From NCBI GenBank assembly GCA_944392655.1, contig CALXXL010000005.1:89793-153792 (forward strand): a stretch of 64,000 nucleotides of DNA. The letters are read 5' to 3'. Positions 1-6,360 of this stretch are shown one piece after another; position 1 is the first letter of the stretch, and the number at the start of each line of letters is the position of its first letter. Under the pieces are notes generated by a model, which had not been told where the DNA came from, did not search any database, and was given only the letters and a program-made list of their open reading frames with translations. The DNA is from an uncultured Victivallaceae bacterium. Lineage in GTDB: Bacteria > Verrucomicrobiota > Lentisphaeria > Victivallales > Victivallaceae. The translations under genes and the position numbers were made by a program.

Positions 1-158
1 CAGCCCCATGTTACAGCTTCGCCGCCCAGGACCGTGTCGTAACTCTTCCACTCCGAGTCCGGCGGCGGAAAGCATACCCGGTAACAGCAAAAAAGCACAA
101 TAAGAGCCGCCAGCAGCAGCAACGGCAGATACCATTCACGGAGAAATCTTAAAATCAT
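1..158 (-). CDS. Membrane-anchored protein, 3'-truncated by window edge
   Basis: An open frame begins at an ATG at 158 and runs off the left edge with about 52 codons visible. It starts MILRFLREWYLPLLLLAAL, a short basic start followed by one hydrophobic segment, so the product is probably a single-pass membrane or exported protein. The ATG lies only 3 bases after the stop of the upstream gene (ending at 162), so it is the last visible member of the pseudopilin operon. No family can be recognised from the fragment. Confidence 0.6.
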   Translation of the reverse strand, partial: MILRFLREWYLPLLLLAALIVLFCCYRVCFPPPDSEWKSYDTVLGGEAVTWG

Positions 159-161
159 ACC

Positions 162-689
162 CTACTTTATTATGATCTTTTTGTATTTGACCCGGTTACG
201 CGTGCTTTCTTCGTTCTTCAACGTAAAACGGACTTTCCGCTGCGAGGAAAAGTAGTTCTGTAATACTGCCGATTCATTGTGCGCAAAAACATTTTTCCCA
301 GTATAGTAAGCCAGCACTTTGTAGGTGCCGGCAAGCCAGAAAATGGTGAGCTCCGCTTCCGGATTGGCTTTCATTATGTCTTCTACTTCACGTTTGCAAT
401 CCGCATTCAAATAGCGAAGTTCCGTACCCTTCCACTGCGATTTCGGCGGAAGTACCAGAAGCGTGTCGGCATCGTAAAGCTCTACCGTTACTATACGCTC
501 GTCATTCGCATAGGCGTTCGCCGAAAATACCTCCACAGTACGCATTACCTCCTCCCCGGCACGCTCATAGCGGCCGGCGTCAAACAGCATCAGCCAACCC
601 AGAACTACACCGCAAAGCACCATGGCAATGACCAGAATTACAGTCATACCATTACCGAAAAAAAAGTTGAGGAGCTTTTTCTTATTCAT
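162..689 (-). CDS. Single-pass membrane protein of unknown function
   Basis: The product is about 175 aa with a basic start (MNKKKLLNFFFGNG), one strong hydrophobic segment at about residues 15-38 and a soluble C-terminal region of about 135 residues. The third of three in-frame ATGs (689) is chosen because an AGGA lies at a proper distance upstream. ATG 698 would be directly against that site. It follows three pseudopilin-like genes with a 14-base gap and precedes another membrane protein with a 3-base gap, so it probably belongs to the same envelope or secretion unit. I recognise no domain. Confidence 0.72.
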   Translation of the reverse strand: MNKKKLLNFFFGNGMTVILVIAMVLCGVVLGWLMLFDAGRYERAGEEVMRTVEVFSANAYANDERIVTVELYDADTLLVLPPKSQWKGTELRYLNADCKREVEDIMKANPEAELTIFWLAGTYKVLAYYTGKNVFAHNESAVLQNYFSSQRKVRFTLKNEESTRNRVKYKKIIIK

Positions 690-703
690 AGGCATCATCC
701 TGA

Positions 704-1459
704 TTATTGAATTGTTATGATATAATCGCGGCCGGTGGGATCAACAAAGGCTCCAATCTTGGACTTGATCAGCATACCAGTTCGATCCATCGTTGTCCCT
801 ACATGACCATCGGCGTAACCAACGTTCGCTTCTCCCTGATGACGCAGCGCTATCGCACGCGGAAAATAACTCAGCGCTCCTTCACAGCGTCTGGCAAATA
901 ATATGCACTGGATCCCCGTTACCGCATCCCCCTTGTTTTCTCCACGCGTGTAGGCCGAGTCCGCCAGCAGTACAAAATCCGACGGAACAGGAATTTTCGA
1001 CATGGCTATAAATTGACCCGGATTGGTTTTGGTCTGCTCAATTATTTCACAGCCGCTCTCCGCATAGTCGTTCGGCATCGGAATAAACCAGGCAGCCCCG
1101 TATGCCTGGGCACTGTTCATCCCTCCACTGGCACTGATCCAGTTGTCCGGACACAACGTTACCGGACGCTCCGTTATCGGCGAACGCCCCGCTTTGGATA
1201 ATTTGAACCCAAGCTCTTCCGCTACTCCGGGCTGCCTGTACCACCCGGAATATTCATTGCCATACGTGCAGAGAAAATCATCGTTGTTATCCCCATATAC
1301 CAGCAGCGCATTTACACATTGCTTGAGATTGCCGGAACAACTGATATCGCGCGCTTTGCCACGCCACGAAAACATCGTCGGCAGCCACAGCAGAAGCAGA
1401 ACCACCAGAAGCACTATCAAGATAACAAGTTCAATCATGGAAAAATAACGTCTATTCAT
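704..1459 (-). CDS. Pseudopilin-like protein with H-X9-DG motif (third tandem copy)
   Basis: This 251-aa protein has a type IV prepilin-like N-terminus, MNRRYFSMIELVILIVLL, with the conserved Glu five residues into the mature part (F-S-M-I-E) and a long hydrophobic helix. Near the C-terminus it has the H-X9-DG motif of prepilin-processing-associated proteins (LRHQGEANVGYADGHVG). The start at 1459 has GGAGGT eight bases upstream and overlaps the previous stop, so translation is coupled. An in-frame upstream ATG at 1558 lies inside the previous gene and is not used. The motif is degenerate (SMIEL instead of TLIEL), and this copy is the most diverged of the three. Confidence 0.85.
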   Translation of the reverse strand: MNRRYFSMIELVILIVLLVVLLLLWLPTMFSWRGKARDISCSGNLKQCVNALLVYGDNNDDFLCTYGNEYSGWYRQPGVAEELGFKLSKAGRSPITERPVTLCPDNWISASGGMNSAQAYGAAWFIPMPNDYAESGCEIIEQTKTNPGQFIAMSKIPVPSDFVLLADSAYTRGENKGDAVTGIQCILFARRCEGALSYFPRAIALRHQGEANVGYADGHVGTTMDRTGMLIKSKIGAFVDPTGRDYIITIQ

Positions 1460-2234
1460 TTGTATTGACCTCCAAATAGGTGAGTTCTTCTCCTGTTGCA
1501 TCAACATACGCTCCAATTTTTGAATTGGCAAGTATCGACGACTTGTCCGCTGAATCACCTACATGCGCATCCGCATAGGCTAAGTTGGCCGTGCCGTTGT
1601 GACGCTCGCATATCGCCGCCGCTATAGGCGATGCCTTGCCTTCATCGCGACGGTAAAAGTGAGTACACTGTACTCCAGGCATTACCTCCGAACGCTTTTC
1701 AAATTTTGTATAGGCCGAGTCTGCTAAAATTACATAATTGGATATCGCAGGAATCGCATTCAACCGCAGATACTCCTCCGTTGTGTTGATCACTTCTTCG
1801 CACTTATATGCCGCGTAATCCTCTGGAGATAATGCAAAACGCGGAGCTCCATAGGCAATGTTGCCATGCCATTCAACATCTTCATAACTGCCAGCCGGAC
1901 ACAGCGTTAATGGACGGTAGCTGCTGGGGCGGCGTGGCTCCTTCGGCATAACAAAACCAAGTTTTTCCGGCATTCCCGGTTGACGGAACCAACCCGTGTA
2001 ATCCGGACCGTAAAGCGCAACCCACCCGTTGTTCGTGTCACCATACATGATAAGGGCCATTACGCATTGACGCAGATTACTCGCACACTGCGTCTTTATT
2101 CCGGCTGCACGCGCCTGACTCAGCGCCGGAAGCGAAATCGATACCAGAATACCGATTATCGCAACAACAATGAGCAGCTCAATCAACGTGAATTTATACC
2201 CCGGATATTGGTGGATAACTCTGCGTGATTTCAT
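1452..2234 (-). CDS. Pseudopilin-like protein, H-X9-DA variant (second tandem copy)
   Basis: The protein is 260 aa. A short basic leader ends in Lys before FTLIELLIVVAIIGIL, the classic prepilin peptidase recognition and transmembrane helix. The usual Gly at -1 is replaced by Lys. The globular part ends with ERHNGTANLAYADAHVG, an H-X9-D motif whose Gly is replaced by Ala. The start at 2234 has AGGAG eight bases upstream. It is closely related to the copy at 2278-3045, including an 89-bp tract with no differences. The role is probably a pilin- or pseudopilin-type surface or secretion component. Such proteins are numerous in Lentisphaerota and their function is mostly unproven. Confidence 0.88.
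   Translation of the reverse strand: MKSRRVIHQYPGYKFTLIELLIVVAIIGILVSISLPALSQARAAGIKTQCASNLRQCVMALIMYGDTNNGWVALYGPDYTGWFRQPGMPEKLGFVMPKEPRRPSSYRPLTLCPAGSYEDVEWHGNIAYGAPRFALSPEDYAAYKCEEVINTTEEYLRLNAIPAISNYVILADSAYTKFEKRSEVMPGVQCTHFYRRDEGKASPIAAAICERHNGTANLAYADAHVGDSADKSSILANSKIGAYVDATGEELTYLEVNTNE
1891..1979. repeat. 89-bp identity tract, copy within second pseudopilin gene
   Basis: This stretch is identical base for base to 2708-2796 in the neighbouring paralogue, whereas flanking parts of the two genes differ at many synonymous and nonsynonymous sites. It encodes the segment around SSYRPLTLCPAG. The pattern suggests recent gene conversion or strong local constraint. Confidence 0.85.
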
Positions 2235-2277
2235 CTGATGCGCTCCTGTTTATTCATTAGTAATTCTTAAATAAGGC

Positions 2278-3045
2278 CTAATCCAGTTCAAAATGTGTCA
2301 GCTCCTCTCCGGAAATATCTATGTACGCACCCACCAGAGAGTTGTTTAATAAGGACGCTTTGTCAGATGAGTCGCTGACATGCGCATCCGCATAGGCTAA
2401 ATTGGCCGTACCAAGATGCCGTTCACACACAGCATAGGATATCGGCGATGCCGCACCCTCATCTCGCCGCGCAAAATGAAGACACTGCGCCCCTGCCAAT
2501 ACCTGCGGCCGGGGATCAAAACGGGTGTAGGCGGTGTCTGCCAGAAGTACATAGTTCGATATCGCAGGAATCGCACTTATACGCAGGTATTCTTCCGAGC
2601 CATTGATGACTTTCTCGCATTTGTAGTTAGCGTAATCTTCCGGAAATAACGCAAAGTAAGGTACACCGTAGGCTACATTGTCCACCCACCTGATACCTTC
2701 ATCCACCCCAGCCGGACACAGCGTTAATGGACGGTAGCTGCTGGGGCGGCGTGGCTCCTTCGGCATAACAAAACCAAGTTTTTCCGGCATTCCCGGCTGA
2801 CAGTACCACCCCGTATAGGACGGACCGTAGATCGTTACCCAGCCGCCATTGGCGTCACCATACATTATTAACGCCAGCGCACTCTGCTTTAAATTGTTCG
2901 CACACTGCGTTTTTACCCCGGTCGCACGCGCTTTGCTCAGCACGGGAAGCGCAATCGATACCAAAATACCAATTATCGCAACCACAATAAGCAGTTCGAT
3001 CAGGGTAAAATATCTGGCTGTGTATCTCTCCGGCACTTTCCGCAT
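2278..3045 (-). CDS. Pseudopilin-like protein, H-X9-DA variant (first tandem copy)
   Basis: The protein is 255 aa and is the first gene of the minus-strand operon. It carries RYFTLIELLIVVAIIGIL near the N-terminus (Tyr at -1 of the presumed cleavage site, Glu5 present) and ERHLGTANLAYADAHVS near the C-terminus. GGAGGG lies about 11 bases before the ATG. A promoter at 3197-3225 would give a leader of about 145 bases. It is a clear tandem paralogue of 1452-2234 (same LCPAG, AKYKCEKV/EEVIN-like and LADTAYT-type segments). It is predicted to be inserted in the inner membrane and cleaved by a prepilin peptidase. Confidence 0.88.
   Translation of the reverse strand: MRKVPERYTARYFTLIELLIVVAIIGILVSIALPVLSKARATGVKTQCANNLKQSALALIMYGDANGGWVTIYGPSYTGWYCQPGMPEKLGFVMPKEPRRPSSYRPLTLCPAGVDEGIRWVDNVAYGVPYFALFPEDYANYKCEKVINGSEEYLRISAIPAISNYVLLADTAYTRFDPRPQVLAGAQCLHFARRDEGAASPISYAVCERHLGTANLAYADAHVSDSSDKASLLNNSLVGAYIDISGEELTHFELD
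2708..2796. repeat. 89-bp identity tract, copy within first pseudopilin gene
   Basis: Partner of the tract at 1891-1979, with no differences across 89 bases. It ends where the codons for GWYCQ here and GWFRQ in the other copy begin to differ. Confidence 0.85.
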
Positions 3046-3196
3046 CTTATATATATCCCTCCGCGTTGCAGGGCGAATTTATTTTTTTATCATCTGGATT
3101 AATTGGCAACAGCATGGCTTCCCATGGCGTGGAAAGCCGCATTTCATTTCTTTATTTCCTTTAATAATATACTAAATACTAATATTGTTTGTGGTA

Positions 3197-3225
3197 ACTA
3201 TGAATCTCTTTACAATATAAGTCAA
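3197..3225 (-). promoter_or_regulatory. Sigma70-type promoter for the pseudopilin operon
   Basis: On the minus strand a -35 box TTGACT (3225-3220) and a -10 box CATAGT (3202-3197) are separated by 17 bases, in an AT-rich stretch with no gene. The -10 box matches consensus at 4 of 6. It is the best candidate upstream of the gene starting at 3045. Confidence 0.45.
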
Positions 3226-3274
3226 GCAAATTAATCAGAAAAAATGAAAATATTTTACGAAAACTGTTACTTTT

Positions 3275-3386
3275 TTACAGATTTAATTCACGCAGAAGCT
3301 CTTCCAGATGCGGCTTGAGCCAGCCGTCCGGATAACAATCCCACAGCGACTTCTTTAAGCTGCGCAACGCCAGCGTTGCCGAAATC
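3275..3386 (-). pseudogene. Detached 3' fragment of the 655-aa toroid-like gene
   Basis: The last 36 codons of a gene are present without their 5' part. The translation ends CYPDGWLKPHLEELLREL-N-L-stop and matches the C-terminus of the product of 6361-8328 (PHLEEILREL). At DNA level 103 of 105 bases are identical to 6377-6481. The copies diverge just before the stop codon on one side and abruptly at 3387 on the other. It is therefore a displaced 3' end or partial duplication, not an independent gene. Confidence 0.8.
3282..3386. repeat. Direct repeat DR-L (105 bp) bounding the maturase segment
   Basis: Direct repeat of 6377-6481 with two mismatches, in the same orientation, offset by 3095 bp. 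The 2990 bp between the copies (3387-6376) contain the radical SAM/precursor genes and a membrane protein gene. Confidence 0.88.
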
Positions 3387-3491
3387 TGTGCTAATTGTCA
3401 ACTATTATTTTCCGTATGATGTCTTCTTCATACCTTGTATCTTCTATCAACAACAAATTTTTCAGAGAAACATAAACTCTTTTGGTTATAA

Positions 3492-4400
3492 TCAGTGTTT
3501 TATTCCTGATTTTTTTACACCTTTAACGACCAGCAGCGCCGCCAGCAGAGCTCCCAGCACAACCAGAAGCGCTATCATTATTACCTTTAGATCCGGGAGA
3601 CGGGACTCTTCGGCATAGGCCGCCGCCGGAAAATCATCCGGATTGTTTATTACCGGAACAGCGTCGGGATTCTTAAGCGAAAACTCCACATCTTCCGTGT
3701 CCGGTGTGAACTTTGTATAGCGGCGTTCCCCCAGAAGCGCGCCGTCCTGAGAAAAGTTCTGGATGAGATACATGAAATTATCCTTTACCCCAATCCGGAA
3801 GAGCTGTTTGGCTACCAGCTGCTTTGCATATTCCTGACGTTTCGCCGCCGCTTCTTCTCTGGTCGTATTGAGCAGAATCGCCAGGGATTCGTCATCCAGC
3901 GGAATATTCTGGATTATCTCGTAACAATCTATTCCGTTGTGGCTTACCACCGGAGTTGCGGCATACTCATAGTCGCACTTTAACGTCTGGTCATAACCCA
4001 GCACGTTCTGAAAGGTGCCGTCCAGCAGTTTCGGGATCATTCGGCCGATGTTGCTCCGCCAGTCTTCAATTTCATTCTTTACCGGACGATCTTCAATAAG
4101 TTGAAAAATGCCGTCGTTATTGACCAGAATTACCAAATCCATATCGGCGTCGGTCTTTAAATCGGCACGGTATTCCACCTTGCCGTCCGCTGTGTGCCGT
4201 TTACTGAACTTCCCGTCCGGACGCAACCCGGATGTGCGTTTCCCGAAAGGATAATTAAGTGTTACTGTAAAATCACTGTCCAGACAGCATTGCGCCGAGT
4301 TCAACACCGTCTCCCGCGGCGGAGGGAGTTCTTCGACGGCATAAAGCAGACCAGAGAATAACGCAATAGTTAATACTATATGTTTAAGACTGAAATTCAT
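3492..4400 (-). CDS. Exported protein with C-terminal membrane anchor, unknown function
   Basis: The 302-aa product has a signal peptide (MNFSLKHIVLTIALFSGLLYA), an acidic soluble region and a C-terminal transmembrane segment (about residues 272-296) followed by basic residues. The middle resembles lipoprotein-carrier-like beta folds and shares an NG[VI][ED]CY-x-I motif and overall layout with the protein of 8414-9454, so the two may be distant paralogues. A GAGGG site precedes the ATG at 4400, which is 21 bases after the precursor peptide gene, so it could be co-transcribed with the maturase. Its base composition is like the host's, unlike the AT-rich genes upstream. The role as transporter, immunity or processing partner is untested. 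Confidence 0.8.
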   Translation of the reverse strand: MNFSLKHIVLTIALFSGLLYAVEELPPPRETVLNSAQCCLDSDFTVTLNYPFGKRTSGLRPDGKFSKRHTADGKVEYRADLKTDADMDLVILVNNDGIFQLIEDRPVKNEIEDWRSNIGRMIPKLLDGTFQNVLGYDQTLKCDYEYAATPVVSHNGIDCYEIIQNIPLDDESLAILLNTTREEAAAKRQEYAKQLVAKQLFRIGVKDNFMYLIQNFSQDGALLGERRYTKFTPDTEDVEFSLKNPDAVPVINNPDDFPAAAYAEESRLPDLKVIMIALLVVLGALLAALLVVKGVKKSGIKH

Positions 4401-4421
4401 TACTTATTACCCTCAGATTAA

Positions 4422-4712
4422 TTAATTCTGCTCAATAAAACAAATACTGAAATCTGATTGATGGCATGCAATACATATTGTTAGGTCTCCCCAAGGACAA
4501 ATATCAATACCTAATGGATTTGCAATAGACTCTGCATGGTTATCTATTGTGATTTGTTCTTGATCCTGTTTTTGAGGATTATAGCTATCAGAAGATAATG
4601 CGGTATTTTCTGCTGATAGTATACGGGGAGATAAAATACAGACACCTAAGATAGATGCCACAGAAATCATTTTTCCTGTTTGATCAATTATGATATTTTT
4701 TTCTTTATTCAT
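4422..4712 (-). CDS. Candidate RiPP precursor peptide, Cys-rich C-terminus
   Basis: The 96-aa product follows the radical SAM gene by 6 bases, and its AGGAG site overlaps the maturase stop codon, so the two are translationally coupled. Residues 14-34 (KMISVASILGVCILSPRILSA) look like a signal peptide, with a possible cleavage after Ala34. The C-terminus holds four Cys (72, 80, 83, 91) spaced C-x7-C-x2-C-x7-C, as two related nine-residue units, CPWGDLTIC and CHQSDFSIC (consensus C-x3-D-[LF]-[TS]-I-C). Proximity to a SPASM enzyme and the repeated Cys core suggest a substrate for thioether or other crosslinking. I know no named family with this pattern. Confidence 0.72.
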   Translation of the reverse strand: MNKEKNIIIDQTGKMISVASILGVCILSPRILSAENTALSSDSYNPQKQDQEQITIDNHAESIANPLGIDICPWGDLTICIACHQSDFSICFIEQN

Positions 4713-4718
4713 GATTAT

Positions 4719-5804
4719 CTACTCCTTATTTTTTTGTGTTTTTTCATATTTATTATCTTTTATTTGCCAATAAAAGTAAGCGGCTTGTTCAATATATGCC
4801 TTTCTACGGAAACAATGGTTGTCGTTTGAACCAAAAGTTCCATTTTTATCTGCCCATTCCCAAGGACATTGTCCTCCACAAATTGATTCTGCCCAACATG
4901 AAGAACAACGTGAATTACGTACGTCTTCATAAAATTGCCAAAAGCGTTTGCTTTTTTCAATATCTAATTTATCATATATGTTTCCTATTTTCCAACCAGG
5001 CATTCCAGAAAATCGACAACATGGATATAAAGAACCATCTGCTCCAACGTTTAATGAATAACGACAAGCGCCACAGTGAAATATAGATGCATCATTATGC
5101 TTGAAAGTATTAATCGCCTGCAAAAAACGGCGATATGGATTATACACGCATTTCCCATTTTTAAAATCTTGTATCAGCTTGGATAACAATGTCTCATTTT
5201 GTTTGATTAGTTTCTGATAATCGTCTTGATCAAAAGTTAAATTATAGTAGCGGTAATTAGGACTTAAAACCGGTTCAACAATAATTTCTTTAGGCGCTAG
5301 TTTATCTAGAGAATTAAGTAATGTCAGCAATGGAGGCGGATGGTGGGTCATAGTACAACGTATGACATAAGGATTATCATGTCTTTGTAATACAGACAAT
5401 CCATTTAAAATCTTGTTGTAAGAATTAGAACCATCAGCCATAGGACATTGCGAGTTATGAACTTGAGGCGGCCCATCTAAACTTACCATGGTTTTTACTT
5501 TAAATTTATAAATTAAAGTGGCGATATCGTCGTCTATTAATGTTCCGTTGGTTGTAATACGAAAATTAACTTTTTTATTGGCTTTTTTAGCAGCTGAAGA
5601 TGCATATTCTAACGCAAAACGAAAACCGGTTTTATTTAAAAGCGGTTCTCCTCCAAAAAATAAAATATCAATATTTTTTCGTTTTCCGGACACATTAATT
5701 AGAAAATCTATTGCTTTTTGAGCCGTTTGTTTAGACATTAGCGTTTCATTTTTTTTACCACAAAAACAATATTTACAAGACATATTACATGCTTCTGCAA
5801 GCAT
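4719..5804 (-). CDS. Radical SAM/SPASM peptide maturase (frame possibly broken upstream)
   Basis: The 361-aa frame carries C-x3-C-x2-C (Cys 6, 10, 13: EACNMSCKYCF), which binds the radical SAM 4Fe-4S cluster, then FFGGEPLL (GGEP motif) and a C-terminal SPASM domain with CGACRYSLNVG, LYPCC and CSSCWAESICGGQC for extra clusters. This matches the anaerobic sulfatase-maturase/peptide-maturase branch. The ATG at 5804 has no ribosome-binding site and sits only five residues before the first cluster Cys, cutting through the first beta strand (VSIEL just upstream). The same frame stays open without any ATG, GTG or TTG back to 6078, so the true protein is probably longer. Codons are strongly AT-rich compared with neighbours, which suggests acquisition by transfer. 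Confidence 0.85.
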   Translation of the reverse strand: MLAEACNMSCKYCFCGKKNETLMSKQTAQKAIDFLINVSGKRKNIDILFFGGEPLLNKTGFRFALEYASSAAKKANKKVNFRITTNGTLIDDDIATLIYKFKVKTMVSLDGPPQVHNSQCPMADGSNSYNKILNGLSVLQRHDNPYVIRCTMTHHPPPLLTLLNSLDKLAPKEIIVEPVLSPNYRYYNLTFDQDDYQKLIKQNETLLSKLIQDFKNGKCVYNPYRRFLQAINTFKHNDASIFHCGACRYSLNVGADGSLYPCCRFSGMPGWKIGNIYDKLDIEKSKRFWQFYEDVRNSRCSSCWAESICGGQCPWEWADKNGTFGSNDNHCFRRKAYIEQAAYFYWQIKDNKYEKTQKNKE

Positions 5805-6090
5805 TAATTCTATTGAAACTAAATCGGTGTATTCATTCCATTGATTTAATTCAAGCTGATGGATCTCGTTTAATGGGGCGCATTCAATATATTTATGTAA
5901 TATATCACTCTTTGTAAGATCATCTATGGCTGCAATAAATAATGCTATACTGTTAGAGGAATAGTGTGCTTTTTTTATTAATTGGATTGCATCATCAATA
6001 GTATAACTGACTTCTGAATACCATATTGATAAAAAGTCAAAAAAAAATTTTGTTGATTTTGTAAAAAATACAATTTTTTACATCGAACAT
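5805..6090 (-). pseudogene. N-terminal part of the maturase, out of frame by one base
   Basis: The maturase frame continues for 78 sense codons upstream of 5804 (including WNEYTDLVSIEL and IDDAIQLIKKAHYSS). This resembles the N-terminal domain normally found before the SAM barrel, but it contains no start codon. In another frame an ATG at 6090 begins MFDVKNCIFYKINKIFF and stops directly after a run of nine T (6047-6039 on the minus strand). Removing one T would join it to DFLSIWYSEV and give a protein of about 456 aa, a usual length for this family. The gene is either inactivated, expressed by slippage on the T9 run, phase variable, or affected by a sequencing indel. Confidence 0.6.
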
Positions 6091-6360
6091 AAAATAACAA
6101 TCAAGTATTTTAAAAATGTGAAAAGCTGGTTTTTGCATATATTTTCATTGTAAAATTTATTAATATCAATCTACATTAGCGTATTGTATTATTTTTTTCA
6201 AGTATATTTTGGTGAAATTAATGTAAAAATATTAAAATTATGTGTAAATGATTTTTTTAATTCACTGTTATCATGAATGAAACTATATGCAATTTTTTAA
6301 TACATACGTTTGTAGTACGTCGTGATGACAATGTTTTAAGATAAAATTATACAAATATGT
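6091..6360. other. AT-rich non-coding stretch upstream of the maturase
   Basis: About 270 bases, very rich in A and T, lie between the maturase start region and the next gene. I see no plausible ORF, RNA gene or terminator. It must contain the maturase promoter, but several weak matches compete and none stands out. Confidence 0.6.

Noticed and set aside
4736..5086. Plus-strand open frame opposite the radical SAM gene
   Set aside because: The minus-strand frame carries the SPASM cysteines. The plus-strand frame is a shadow in AT-rich DNA.
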